A DNA stretch of 64,000 bases from Mactromeris polynyma (lineage: Eukaryota; Mollusca; Bivalvia; Venerida; Mactridae): assembly GCA_032209605.1 (NCBI GenBank), contig JASFXZ010000014.1, positions 3,616,912 through 3,680,911 of the forward strand. The letters are read 5' to 3'. The notes beneath the pieces were generated by a model. It did not search any database, was not told the origin of the DNA, and saw only the letters and a program-made list of their open reading frames with translations. Numbering within the stretch: the stretch's first letter is position 1; each line of letters begins with the position of its first letter. The position numbers and the translations under genes are program-made. Below are positions 46,067 through 56,936 of this stretch, one piece after another.

Positions 46067-46159
46067 TAGTTACAAAACAGAAACTTATATGCAACGAGTT
46101 GCCAGCTTGGCTACATAGACAAGTGGTACTGTCCCACACCCCATTTGTTTGCTTTTATT

Positions 46160-46950
46160 GTATTGAGTAATCGTTTGTGCTTTTTGGTCATTATTGCATT
46201 ATTTCTTTCTACTGTTAATATGTATGTGATATATGTAAATACGTTTATATAAAAATTTCTCTTTGCTATGTTCTTTTTGTTTACTTTTCTAGTCATTCAT
46301 ATACTAAGTCTGCTAAATTCGTCTGTGTACACCTCCTATCACTTTTGTAGATTCAGGTATCATTTACAGTTTTCATTTACATATACAACGTCACCATTAT
46401 CCAGTCCTCCACAAAGTTTATACTCATTATACATTCACACTGCTTGATAACTTATCCAGTGTGTGATTCTAGCATGCGGTTGTTACATACTGAAGTGATA
46501 TCATATTTTGACAAGGTGCTATATCATTTAGTGATTAATGTTTTTGTATTGAGTTATTGTGTTGCATTTTGGTCACTTTTGCATTATTTCTTTCCACTGT
46601 AAATATGTTTGAGATATAAGTAAATACGGTTTTATTTCTCTTAGCTATGTTCTTTGCCTTATTATAATAGTCATTCATATACTACGGCCTGCTTTCACTT
46701 CCTACCACTTGTTCATTCAGGTAGCATTTTATAGTTCTCTCATGTGTCACTTTTTAGCTATCATTTACATTAAATTACACTATTTTTCTAACTTTCAAAA
46801 TGTCAAAACTCATTTTACATTCACACATTGCTTGATTAATTCAGTGTGTGATGCTGGATGTCTGTTTGTCCACTGACATGTTGTTAATTAAACTGTAGTG
46901 CTCTCACATTTTGACATGATATGCAATATCATTTAATGATTATTGTTCTT
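46160..46950 (+). repeat. Diverged tandem duplication, about 386-bp period
   Basis: Unit 1 starts TATTGAGTAATCGTTTGTGC and unit 2 TATTGAGTTATTGTGTTGC. Both then share, in order, GCATTATTTCTTTC, CTATGTTCTTT, AGTCATTCATATACTA, CATTCACAC, CAGTGTGTGAT and ATATCATTTA. The start of a third unit follows at about 46990. Confidence 0.8.
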
Positions 46951-49900
46951 CTTTTTAATTTTTAGTGAATACTAATTATGTAAATTTGTCGGTATTTCAT
47001 TATTTATTTCTACCATGATAATGATTGTAATTTATGTTAATATGTTTCAATCAATGTTTTGCATTTTGAGATGTATAATGTTGTCTTAATTTACATGCAT
47101 GATGTTCATTATCATGAAAGTTTTCCGCACTATCAATTTCTATTTCTGTTTAACTGTCCATACAAAAACTAGTCTGTTCCTTAATAAATTCCTACTACTA
47201 AAACTACAAATGTACTTTTTATACATTAATATATAGTTACACATTAAAGCATAATAAACACATACTGTTAGTTCAAATTGCAGTTGTTCTATTTCATTTT
47301 GTTTACGCCGTGCACCCACCTTTGCTGCATCAGGCAGCAATTTTTTACTTGTTGATATTTACTGTTGTTCCAAGTCACTCCGTTGTTCCAAATGAGCGAC
47401 CGTTGGTAGATTGTATTGCTAAAATAACTCCGCTCCGCACTCCGATTCTCATTTATTTACTCCAATCGCTCACGGTGAGCACCACGCTGGTCATAAAAGT
47501 GAGAGAAAATGAGCGGAGTTCCACTGATACCTGTATCAGGCGATGCTTATGCTGCCAAATGCATGGCGAGTTTGACGACGACCCGTACGTTCGCCTGGTA
47601 TTTATAAGATTGAGGTCACGTGGTTAGCTAGGAGTGGTCGCTGTGTCCTAGTTTGCGCGTATATGTAGACATTGGAACCAGAGTGAAAGCAAGATTCTGA
47701 TTGGCTTGTTGGTCCCAAAATAGCTGATAGAATGCGGAAATAAGTGAACAGTTGATGTATTAAAGGCATATCTAGATTTAGACATCAATTTGTTGACAAG
47801 TTTCTGATGGTTAGCGATAAATAATTTTTAATAAAACAAGTCAAATCAATAGGGCTTCCTATCGAGTGACTACAACTGCTATGCGAACTAAGAAACATAA
47901 AAAGTAGCCAACGTTTATTTACATGCGATCGGTTCAACAACATTAAACAGAAATCGCCACATACGTATACGTATCTCTGCCTACTTCTATGGTCGGCTGA
48001 GTTATCTGCCTACTGTACACTATCATGTACTATCGTAATATTCCAGTGTCATAAGCACTTCACACGTGATACACGCCTGATACGTAAATGATCAAGGCAT
48101 GTGATAAATTCATGCGACTACGGTGTATTGCTATCACGGATATATAAACATTATCATAGTCCGTGATGATATATACATTTATTATTCTTTAATTGTAATA
48201 ATTGAATAACAATTGGGCTCTTTCTAATGATGTCAGTTCAAATCCGTTTCTACGCTCCACACAGCGCTTAGATTCCACTACCGTTCCATGAATATGAAGG
48301 TATCGGAATAAGCGCCCGATGCTAAAGGAGAGTAATCCAATTCTAGCTGAGATCGCAAATGCTTACCGCTATTTCTTTGTTAGACAAGGACTACTTTCTT
48401 CAGGAGTAGGTAGCCTTTGGTGGTTCAGAGTGTAAGAATGTGGGATGACTCATCCGATGAGTGTCCGTGGATTTTTCCTACAATAGCCATTGGTTAAAAT
48501 GGCACAAGCCAATCGGTTGCTTTTGTTTATTCGTATTCATAACATGTACGTAACCACAAATACATCTTTAAATAGAAAAATAAAACTGTGTGTACAGACG
48601 TGGGACACCGATTGAAATTCAGCATCCTGAAGACATCGCAGGGCTACATGCTGGCACATCGCAGCTGATTAAAACGGGAATTCTAACATTATTCTTTTCC
48701 TACGTACATCAGATATGTATCTACTATATAGTTTTTCAGCACGATTAATACGGTGGTATAGAGGTGACACGCGTGAAATTATGTTTACCTCGTTCCCACG
48801 ACTTACTAACTCGTTCCCATTTACGCTTATTTTAACTCTCACTTTTTCCAGACTCATGTGTTGCATCATGCGAGGTTTTTTTAAATCAGGTAAACATCCA
48901 GGCTGAATCTATACACTGTAATAAGGTTTCCAAATAGGACAAGTGCGTTAATTTCATCAAATATCTGGGTTAAATTTAATTCGAAACATTCGCTTCGTAC
49001 AGATTAACGTTCAATTTAAACATTGGATATTACATAATGTGGTCGGCAAGTTCCGTTATGCCTGGGATCTGAGACGATGCTTCGATTTGCTAGCCGTAAT
49101 TTACCGGATTGAACCGAAAATACACGAAAAGTGTCGTGCATAATTCGGGAATTAACCGGAATATTCTACTTTGAACATAAAAACGAGAAAAACCAAATTG
49201 GTGTTCAAAATGTCTGGCGTTCGTGTTTATATATTGGAATTTGTTTGATGCTGAGGAGTAAACGGTTGGTTACTTATTAATTTCATTTTATTTCTGACAT
49301 AGGGCCTACGTTCTTGTACATGTATTACGTTGTGCATTTTTATTCTCTTGAAAACTAGCATTATGTCCAATTTTTGTTGTTGTTGTTGTTTTATGTAACA
49401 GGACCACGAAATGATTAATTCATGAGTTATAATACAATGTACATATTAACACAACCAGCAAATGATTCTTACGACTGTTTCTTTGTTGTTTGTTGTTCTG
49501 ATGTTTGTTGTTTGTTGTTCTGATGTTTGTTGTTTGTTGTTTGTTGTTCTGATGTTTGTTGTTTGTTGTTTGTTGTTTGTTGTTCTGATGTTTGTTGTTT
49601 GTTGTTCTGATGTTTGTTGTTTGTTGTTCTGATGTTTGTGTTTTCTCTCTCCTCGTGTTCAAAAATTTCCGTCAACGAAAACACATTTTGTTTTAGTTTT
49701 TGGTCAGTTTATATTTCCATGCGACTAATTCACTGTGAGGAGTACCACATTGTATCGACATTTTTATGTCATTTTGGTCGTTTCTATCTTTACACATTGT
49801 GGTTAGAATTGAAAGTCATCTTCAATAGCTCTACAAAATGTACCAAGTTTTGGAAATTGTGATTTGTTGATTTTTACTGTCCATTTAACAAGTCTTTGTA

Positions 49901-50928
49901 AATTATTGAATGTGTTGTTGTGAATACTGGCGAAGAAATTCATTTGGCATTATAAGTCTTTAAAGCACCCGTTACACGAATATCACGTGACTCTGAAAAA
50001 CTGTAGCGAAGCTGATGATTTTTGTGTGTCTGTATTGTGTTTTAACCTCATCTTTTGAAGAAAGCAATTGAATTAATTTAAACATACTTGGTCTTTTATA
50101 AAAAATATGAGTCTATGTATCTTTTTCTAACAAGCCTTTACTTATTACAGATTAAAATAAAATGAAATTCGTCTTCAATGTCCAGATTAAAACATACTTC
50201 ACAAATGCGTTCGTTTCTTTCGAGTCTGTTTTGTCCTTATCTGCCAGTTTCAATCCTTAAATTATGGGTACATATTCTAAATTTTGTCAATAATTGCCTA
50301 TACAGCTTATTTCCAATAATATTAAAGTATGGTTCATATTCTCGATCTTCAAATGTTTATGTATATAATTAGTAATTTATTAATAGAAATATCACTTCTC
50401 CAACTCTGAATAAAATTGTCAAGCAATCGTTGCTTAAACAATAAAACAAACGAGTTACAGTAAACATGGGAGGGGTTTTCCCATACATACCCAAAACCAT
50501 TTGAGTACAAGATGGCTCTAACATTAGTTGCCCAATTGGATGTTAAAATGTTTATAGCAAACGAAAGTCAATACTACTACACAATTACAATGTAGAAGAA
50601 ATACATAAATAGATTTTTCAAAGAGCATCACAAATTTTACATTATTTTCATATATTGGTTTGATTTCTACATAAATTGGCAAAGTAAATCCATTTCGCAA
50701 GATTACATGTAGCTTTTTGGATTTCTGCACATAAGATTCGTAATTTATTTGTTGTATGTTTAACCAGATGTAATAATAACCTTTTAAGTATTAAATTCTA
50801 AAGATTCTGTATTTTGGACAAATTAGTAGAAAGTCATATTCATTTTCTATCATATTTAAGTTACAATTATTACAAATTCTTTGATTTTTAGGTGTATTTT
50901 GATATCTTCCATATTGATACGTACTGCG
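46951..50928. other. Intergenic DNA, no gene seen
   Basis: Contains a module at 47302-47350 (CGCCGTGCACCCACCTTTGC) shared with about 35205, and the TTGTTGT array at 49483-49640. A 105-codon frame from 47310 starts inside the repeat module and matches nothing I know. Confidence 0.45.
49483..49640 (+). repeat. TTGTTGT-rich minisatellite with TTCTGATG punctuation
   Basis: Runs of TTGTTGTTTG separated by TTCTGATGT six times. The number of TTTGTTG steps between punctuation marks varies. The minus-strand NNKQQTSEQQT frame is a repeat artefact. Confidence 0.9.
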
Positions 50929-51160
50929 TTCAATTGACCTAACAAGTGCTCCTGGGTTACCAACCAGTACTAGCCTGCTCCTCCGCTAGCAATCAACAAC
51001 TTCACATAAATCGGAGTACCGAGGTGGAGGACAAATGACTTCGGATTCATTGTCTTCAGGCCAATTGTCGTGATAGAACAATCGCCGCATTCGGGGTTCG
51101 AACCCACGACCACTAGATTAGCAGTCGAGCGCTCTACCGACTAAAGTAACCGGGCGGGCC
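50929..51160 (-). mobile_element. tRNA-derived SINE, family S1
   Basis: On the minus strand the head starts near 51160: TTAGTCGGTAGAGCGCTCGA (box A region) and GTGGGTTCGAACCCC (box B). The body follows: AGCGGAGGAGCAGGCTAGTA then CTGGTTGGTAACCCAGGAGC and GTTAGGTCAATTGA. The end is truncated near 50929. RNA polymerase III boxes are intact, but the acceptor stem is not that of a working tRNA. Confidence 0.8.
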
Positions 51161-51402
51161 TAATTGGTGAAAATGGCTACTTAATACATTATGTACAAAA
51201 TAAAAGCTCATACAAATATAGACATTATAGTTCAATACTATATGTTGTTGAGATTTCTACCAAACTATGTTGTTTAGCGTCTTTACCATGCTGTATGATA
51301 ATAGTCTCTACCATATGTTGTTCAGGGTCTCTACCATACTGTATTATAAGAGTCTCTTACATATGGTATGTTGTTATCATTATTTTTTCTTTTTAGGCAT
51401 CA

Positions 51403-53504
51403 ATGAAGATTTCAAGGCAACGATATTGTGTTGTTGTGTCTGTCTTTACATTCCTAGTGTCTGCTTCCGACGGTAAGGCAACGATATTGTGTTGTTGTGT
51501 CTGTCTTTACATTCCTAGTGTCTGCTTCCGACGGTAAGGCAACGATATTGTGTTGTTGTGTCTGTCTTTACATTCCTAGTGTCTGCTTCCGACGGTAAGG
51601 CAACGATATTGTGTTGTTGTGTCTGTCTTTACATTCCTAGTGTCTGCTTCCGACGGTAAGGCAACGATATTGTGTTGTTGTGTCTGTCTTTACATTCCTA
51701 GTGTCTGCTTCCGACGGTAAGGCAGCGATATTGTGTAGTTGTGTCTGTCTTTACATTGCTAGTGTCTGCTTCCGACGGTAAGGCAACGATATTGTGTTGT
51801 TGTGTCTGTCTTTACATTCCTAGTGTCTGCTTCCGACGGTAATGCAACGATATTGTGTTGTTGTGTCTGTCTTTACATTCCTAGTGTCTGCTTCCGACGG
51901 TAAGGCAGCGATATTGTGTTGTTGTGTCTGTCTTTACATTCCTAGTGTCTGCTTCCGACGGTAAGGCAGCGATATTGTGTTGTTGTGTCTGTCTTTACAT
52001 TCCTAGTGTCTGCTTCCGACGGTAAGGCAGCGATATTGTGTTGTTGTGTCTGTCTTTACATTCCTAGTGTCTGCTTCCGACGGTAAGGCAGCGATATTGT
52101 GTTGTTGTGTCTGTCTTTACATTGCTAGTGTCTGCTTCCGACGGTAAGGCAACGATATTGTGTTGTTGTGTCTGTCTTTACATTCCTAGTGTCTGCTTCC
52201 GACGGTAATGCAACGATATTGTGTTGTTGTGTCTGTCTTTACATTCCTAGTGTCTGCTTCCGACGGTAAGGCAGCGATATTGTGTTGTTGTGTCTGTCTT
52301 TACATTCCTAGTGTCTGCTTCCGACGGTAAGGCAACGATATTGTGTTGTTGTGTCTGTCTTTACATTCCTAGTGTCTGCTTCCGACGGTAAGGCAACGAT
52401 ATTGTGTTGTTGTGTCTGTCTTTACATTCCTAGTGTCTGCTTCCGACGGTAAGGCAACGATATTGTGTTGTTGTGTCTGTCTTTACATTCCTAGTGTCTG
52501 CTTCCGACGGTAAGGCAACGATATTGTGTTGTTGTGTCTGTCTTTACATTCCTAGTGTCTGCTTCCGACGGTAAGGCAACGATATTGTGTTGTTGTGTCT
52601 GTCTCTACATTCCTAGTGTCTGCTTCCGACGGTAAGGCAGGAATAACATTTTTGTGTTCATCCCCCGCCCCATTGTTGTTGGTGGGGTGGGTGGCACTTC
52701 GATTAACATATTTTTCTTTTTCATACAACATGAAGTTGTGCAAAAGTATTTCTTCCTCTAGTCCGTCAATTTATAGGATCTTGTTAAAATAAATATATCT
52801 TATTAATTTTGAAAAAAAATATTTTAAAAGCTCTCTGAAAACAATAAAAACATGACGATGTGACGGACAGTCATTATTTTACACATGCAATAGGAATGAT
52901 AGCATTTCTAAGATCTTCAGGACTTTTTATCTTTTTTTCAGAATTGTATGGAAACACTTCAGCAACAAATTCATCTACTGACGTCATATCATATAATGTC
53001 ACCAACTCTTACGTCATAACGCAATCAACTACACCATCAAGCGCTCAACGGTCTCCAAGTTCTCAAAATAATACAGGAATGCATCACTATGACGACGAAA
53101 CTGCGCATGACGTCATTAAATCACATGCAGATGAAAAATGTTCGAACTCTTATGGTTGGAATCTCAAAGGTTCCGATTGGGGTTGTTGTGGCAACTACGT
53201 CGGCTGTTGCACGTACGCGTCATGGATATGCTACGTACATGACGCAATGTGTCGTTGTTGTGACGTCAGTGGAAATTTCTGTGGCCCTAAGTGTAAACCT
53301 GAAACTGATTGTGCTTTCAAAAGTGTGGTAAATTCAGTTACAAGTGTTTCCGGTGAAATTGTTTCGGCCGGACGTAAAAACAGTGGGGAATTTATCTTCC
53401 ACAAGTTTAGAAATGACGTCATGGCCACGTCATCAGTTGACAGAGAGGCAGAGAATTTCGAAGGAAGCGGAGAAATAGAATTCAAAGCGAAGGGACTAGA
53501 CTGA
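51403..53504 (+). CDS. Secreted 12-cysteine protein with repeat-embedded signal exon
   Basis: Join: 51403-51472 and 52942-53504, 210 residues, intron phase 1. Exon 1 encodes MKISRQRYCVVVSVFTFLVS then ASD, a classic signal peptide, and ends GACG|GTAAGG. An acceptor-like TCTTTTTAG at 51396 precedes the ATG, so a 5'UTR intron is likely. Exon 2 starts after CTTTTTTTCAG. Residues 25-85 are Ser/Thr/Asn-rich with N-glycosylation sequons at N28, N33, N42 and N66. A compact Cys domain follows (C90, 105, 106, 112, 113, 120, 127, 129, 130, 137, 141, 147), then a charged tail without cysteine. ICYVHDAMC (119-127) recalls the CxxHDxC centre of secreted phospholipase A2, but I see no calcium-binding loop, so activity is not claimed. 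Intron 1 is mostly a 20-copy array of exon 1 itself. The family is not recognised. Confidence 0.75.
51413..52631 (+). repeat. 61-bp array, 20 copies, derived from the signal-peptide exon and its splice donor
   Basis: Unit GGTAAGGCAACGATATTGTG, then TTGTTGTGTCTGTCTTTACA, then TTCCTAGTGTCTGCTTCCGA and C. The first unit is the coding part of exon 1 (from AAGGCAACG) and only it is preceded by ATGAAGATTTC. Every unit ends in GACG followed by GTAAGG (twice GTAATG), so about 20 donor sites lie in series. Units 6-9 and 12-15 share the same private variants (TTGCTAG, TAATGC, GCAGCG), showing a six-unit (366-bp) internal duplication. Confidence 0.95.
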
Positions 53505-53549
53505 AAATACCAATTGGGACATTATATTTGTGTTAATCTGGCAATAACG

Positions 53550-53656
53550 TAATCCGAGACTTCTCTGTCCCTAAACCAGCCCCTTTTACGATTTTTGATA
53601 TTTCATGTTGCTGGTTAAAAAAAAAAAGGCTATAGGGTCAGAGAAGTCTCGGATTA
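53550..53656. mobile_element. 107-bp MITE with perfect 9-bp target duplication
   Basis: GCAATAACG at 53541-53549 and 53657-53665 flanks inverted ends TAATCCGAGACTTCTCTG and CAGAGAAGTCTCGGATTA (perfect for 18 bp, then CCCTA/TAGGG after one mismatch). A 9-bp duplication fits Mutator-like elements. It probably lies in the 3'UTR of the secreted Cys protein gene. Confidence 0.9.
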
Positions 53657-53811
53657 GCAATAACGGTGTGGGTTCCTCCGTATTTGGCACATCCAGATAT
53701 TACGAAGGAGTTTACTTCAGTATTGCTACACGGGATCAGGCGATTTTTTATAATTCCAATTCTTCTCAAACATAACAACCCTTTCGAGTCGAACTTTACA
53801 CGACTCAGAAC

Positions 53812-53817
53812 AATAAA
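53812..53817 (+). promoter_or_regulatory. Candidate poly(A) signal for the Cys-rich protein gene
   Basis: AATAAA about 310 bp after the stop codon. If used, it places the 107-bp MITE inside the mRNA. Confidence 0.45.
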
Positions 53818-54913
53818 TGGATTCACTGTAAATGGTTTCTTGCAACTTTTCTTGGACTATAGGAAACTTTACATCCAAATCCGGACATAACGAAAACTGG
53901 TACACAATTACATCCAAAGCAAAATCTTACATCAACAAGAAACTTTACATTGTATATACCTTTCGACCTTTCGCTGCTAGGGCGTTGGGTTTCTATATCG
54001 AGTCATATTTGCATTGTAAATATATCTTATCATGATCTTATTCTGTAATTGATGTTTAAAGCGACTTGTAAACATATTTAGGATGATCGTCAGTCAAATT
54101 GCGCATGCGCAAGATTTCGCCGGCTTGTTGTCGCTAACAACGGTCTGTCAAATACAGTATGGAACATTTTTATTTTTTAAATCTAGTTTGAAATGAATAT
54201 GGAGACCAGTCAATATGAACTACCTACATGTATCGAATCGAATCAATAAAATATGATTTTGAGTCAATTGAAAAAATCTTATTACAAATTATTGCCATAT
54301 TTACACCCCTATACAATAAACATCGTCACAGTGGACAGTAGCCGAAAACAATGCAACTTGATGGGGACTGTTTCGATAGATATTTGTTGTCCAGAGACAG
54401 ATCTGCTTCAACGATGGCTGTGTTTTGTCAATGACGAATCGGGAAGTATCACATTCGCTTGTTAATGACTTGCATTTGCACCATAGTTTCTGCTTTGCCA
54501 GTCTGATAAAATATATTTAGTCAGGAGAAATCGTCCATTTCGGTGCACTCGCCCATTCCGCTGAAATTATCGAGTCCGGTTAATTCATCCAGGCTGGTAA
54601 ACAAACCGTCTGGTAAGACTCGTAATTACAATAACTAATACAATTCTAATATAACGCACATTTTAATGTTTTGCTCACATGGGGAACGGACAATCCCAAG
54701 GAATTAAGACAAACTACGAAACTTGTTGTCTACATTTCATCCCGGGAGACAATCGGATCACATCGGCTATATTTGATTAAGAAAATGTACGGAAAATGCC
54801 AAGATGTTGCGATTGCCCTTGAGAAAGCAGTTTCGGGAAAATTCAACCCGAATTTCGATAGTGTTGTAAGTCACTTTTCCGAGAATCGTCTGCTTTCATT
54901 ATCACAGTCACAG

Positions 54914-55041
54914 CCTTCTGGTGGGGCAGATATACAAAGGTGCAGTACACTGACATTGTAACTTACATATCGTACATCCTTCTGGTGGGGCAGATATTCA
55001 AAGGTGCAGTATACTGACATTGTAACTTACATATCGTACAT
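54914..55041 (+). repeat. Recent 2 x 64-bp tandem duplication
   Basis: CCTTCTGGTGGGGCAGATAT begins at 54914 and again at 54978. The two copies differ at only about two positions. Confidence 0.9.
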
Positions 55042-55074
55042 CAACTGTGAAACAAGTAATTACAACTTATTTTC

Positions 55075-55165
55075 TAACCAGCACTAGCGCCCCTGGTTGG
55101 ATTCGAACCCACAACTTTCGTATCAGAGTCAGGTGCTCTCCTCGGTCACTTTGCCTACCTGTGTG
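55075..55165 (-). mobile_element. tRNA-derived SINE head
   Basis: Minus strand: GGTAGGCAAAGTGACCGAGG, GAGAGCACCTGACTCTGATA and GTGGGTTCGAATCCAACC (box B). The downstream body (AGGGGCGCTAGTGCTGGTTA) does not pair as an acceptor stem. A SINE fragment is more likely than a tRNA gene. Confidence 0.55.
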
Positions 55166-56677
55166 ATATAAATTCTGATATTGGCTATAGAGGCGATACT
55201 CCGACGTGTCGATGAGCATTAAATAGTATCCAAAACGTCCACACTCTCGGCCGTCATTAGTCCAACGGATCAAAACGAAGTGATGCATTGAATGTGCGAG
55301 ATTGAGCATTCCATGTCGGAATACGATCCATGTTTTATGTGTGGTAACTCTTCGAAAAGGTAGGTAATTAGTGTATAATACTTCATGGTGATTGTACAGT
55401 GACTTCCCTTTGACAGCCGAATCGACAGTGAGAAGCTCGCGCTTTTATTCAAATACTTCAACAAGGGAAGTAATCATTGCATGCATCTAAGAATTCTTGT
55501 GAGAGTCATTTCCCTTTGTCCGTATACTTGTTATACTAAAACTTCCAAATGAATAAAAAACATTATTGATACTTCAAGTCTCAGTAATTAGTTTTATTGA
55601 GGAAGAAACCACATATTAAATAAGAAGATTTAAATGTAAGTCGTTATGAACTAAATGCCACAGAATTGCGAAACATGAATTGATAACAGCGAGTGTAATG
55701 AGACGCCTCGTTAATAAATATAGGTAGAACAGTGGTACACACATTAAGTTTCAAACTGAACAGAAAATATTTTTATGATACAGTTGGACCTCGATCATTC
55801 GACAACCTTCCATACGAAAACTTGGTATTATCCGATATAAATATCAGGTCCCGATGTATCTTCTTATGCACGTCTAGTTGAAATGGGCTATTCCAAACCA
55901 TGTATTATCATTTCGGACCCGATGAAATCGAATGAACGAGGAGCGATTATAAACAGAGCAACCTTGCCAAAGCAGTCCTCTCCTAGGGAACAACATCTGT
56001 TAAAGAATAGTATCGTTCCGGTGTTAAAGAATTCACAGGAAATTTATCTCACCAGAGCAGCAACCTCCCAACAACAGCCGAACTTTGAGTCCCACACAGG
56101 GCGTTGCTCTGGGAAGGTTGCATTGTAGTATCATATATACTTGTTTAACAGTTTATTGCTAATGTATTTTAGCTAGATTGTGGTGATAGTATTATACTAA
56201 TTTGTGTCACCATCGAGTCTGTTTGTGATGGTGTGTGGTCGTGATTCTAGCGGGTACCGAACCTCTCATCTCCATGTCGAGTGCCCGCCACAGTATTCAC
56301 GACATTACGCTTGCCAAGAGAGTGACTCAGTTACATCTGTATCTAATGTTAGAAGAAGAAAGGTTACATAAAATTGCTATATTCTCCAATGCACCGTCAT
56401 TCACTGCATATAATTGTGGTATATAGTGCAACACCCTACATGAGGCTCAATTTACGGCCGTGTTTGAAAGATCGCTGCTTTAGAAAAGTTAAATTAATTG
56501 TAAATTCTTTCTATAGGAATAGCAAACACTGCTGTTGAAGAGAGGTTGCTGCACAATGGAGGGACACTCTTGTTAAGTTACATGATATTCATAAACATAC
56601 CAAAGCTTAATACACACGACCTATGATCCGTTTCCGGTTCTCTGGTAAAATGAATTCTATCACATCAACATAGAACC

Positions 56678-56936
56678 GTCTCCCGTAGCCGAGTGGTTAA
56701 TGCATATGCCGCTGGAGCGTGAGGTCGAGGGTTCGAATCCTGGTAGGGGGCCGTTCTGAAATGACCGGTTGGTGAGCCGCGAGCTAGTTAAATAATGGTT
56801 ACCGTGTGCCTATCCGCCTGGTGCCTGGCATTAAAGGATAGGAATCGGGAAGTACATGTGTTCAGAAAGTAGGTGTCTCATAAGTCAGAATTGGCTGGCC
56901 CTTTGAATAGGGGTGACACTATAATAAATAAACACA
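56678..56936 (+). mobile_element. tRNA-derived SINE, family S2
   Basis: The head contains CGTAGCCGAGTGGTTAATGC (box A) and GAGGGTTCGAATCCTGG (box B), class II tRNA-like (Ser/Leu type). An unrelated body follows and the 3' tail is ATAATAAATAAACA. Complete-looking; unlike family S1 in body and tail. Confidence 0.8.

Larger units (their letters stand above)
53818..56677. other. Intergenic DNA with small duplications
   Basis: No gene recognised. Contains a GCGCATGCGC palindrome at about 54105, a 2 x 64-bp duplication (54914-55041), a tRNA-like SINE head (55075-55165) and a possible transposon end near 55780 (CAGTTGGACCTCGATCATTC) without a visible partner. Confidence 0.45.

Noticed and set aside
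47310..47627. 105-codon plus-strand frame
   Set aside because: It lacks a true ATG at its start, begins in a repeat module shared with 35.2 kb and matches nothing recognised.
51084..51160. Possible functional tRNA gene on the minus strand
   Set aside because: The polymerase III boxes belong to the head of SINE family S1. No proper acceptor stem.
54678..54780. Short frame beginning MGNGQSQG, like an N-myristoylation start
   Set aside because: Only about 33 codons, ends without splice signals and has no recognised continuation.
56678..56752. Possible functional tRNA gene (Ser/Leu type)
   Set aside because: Boxes A and B are good, but the stem ends do not pair as in a tRNA and a SINE body with an ATAA tail follows.
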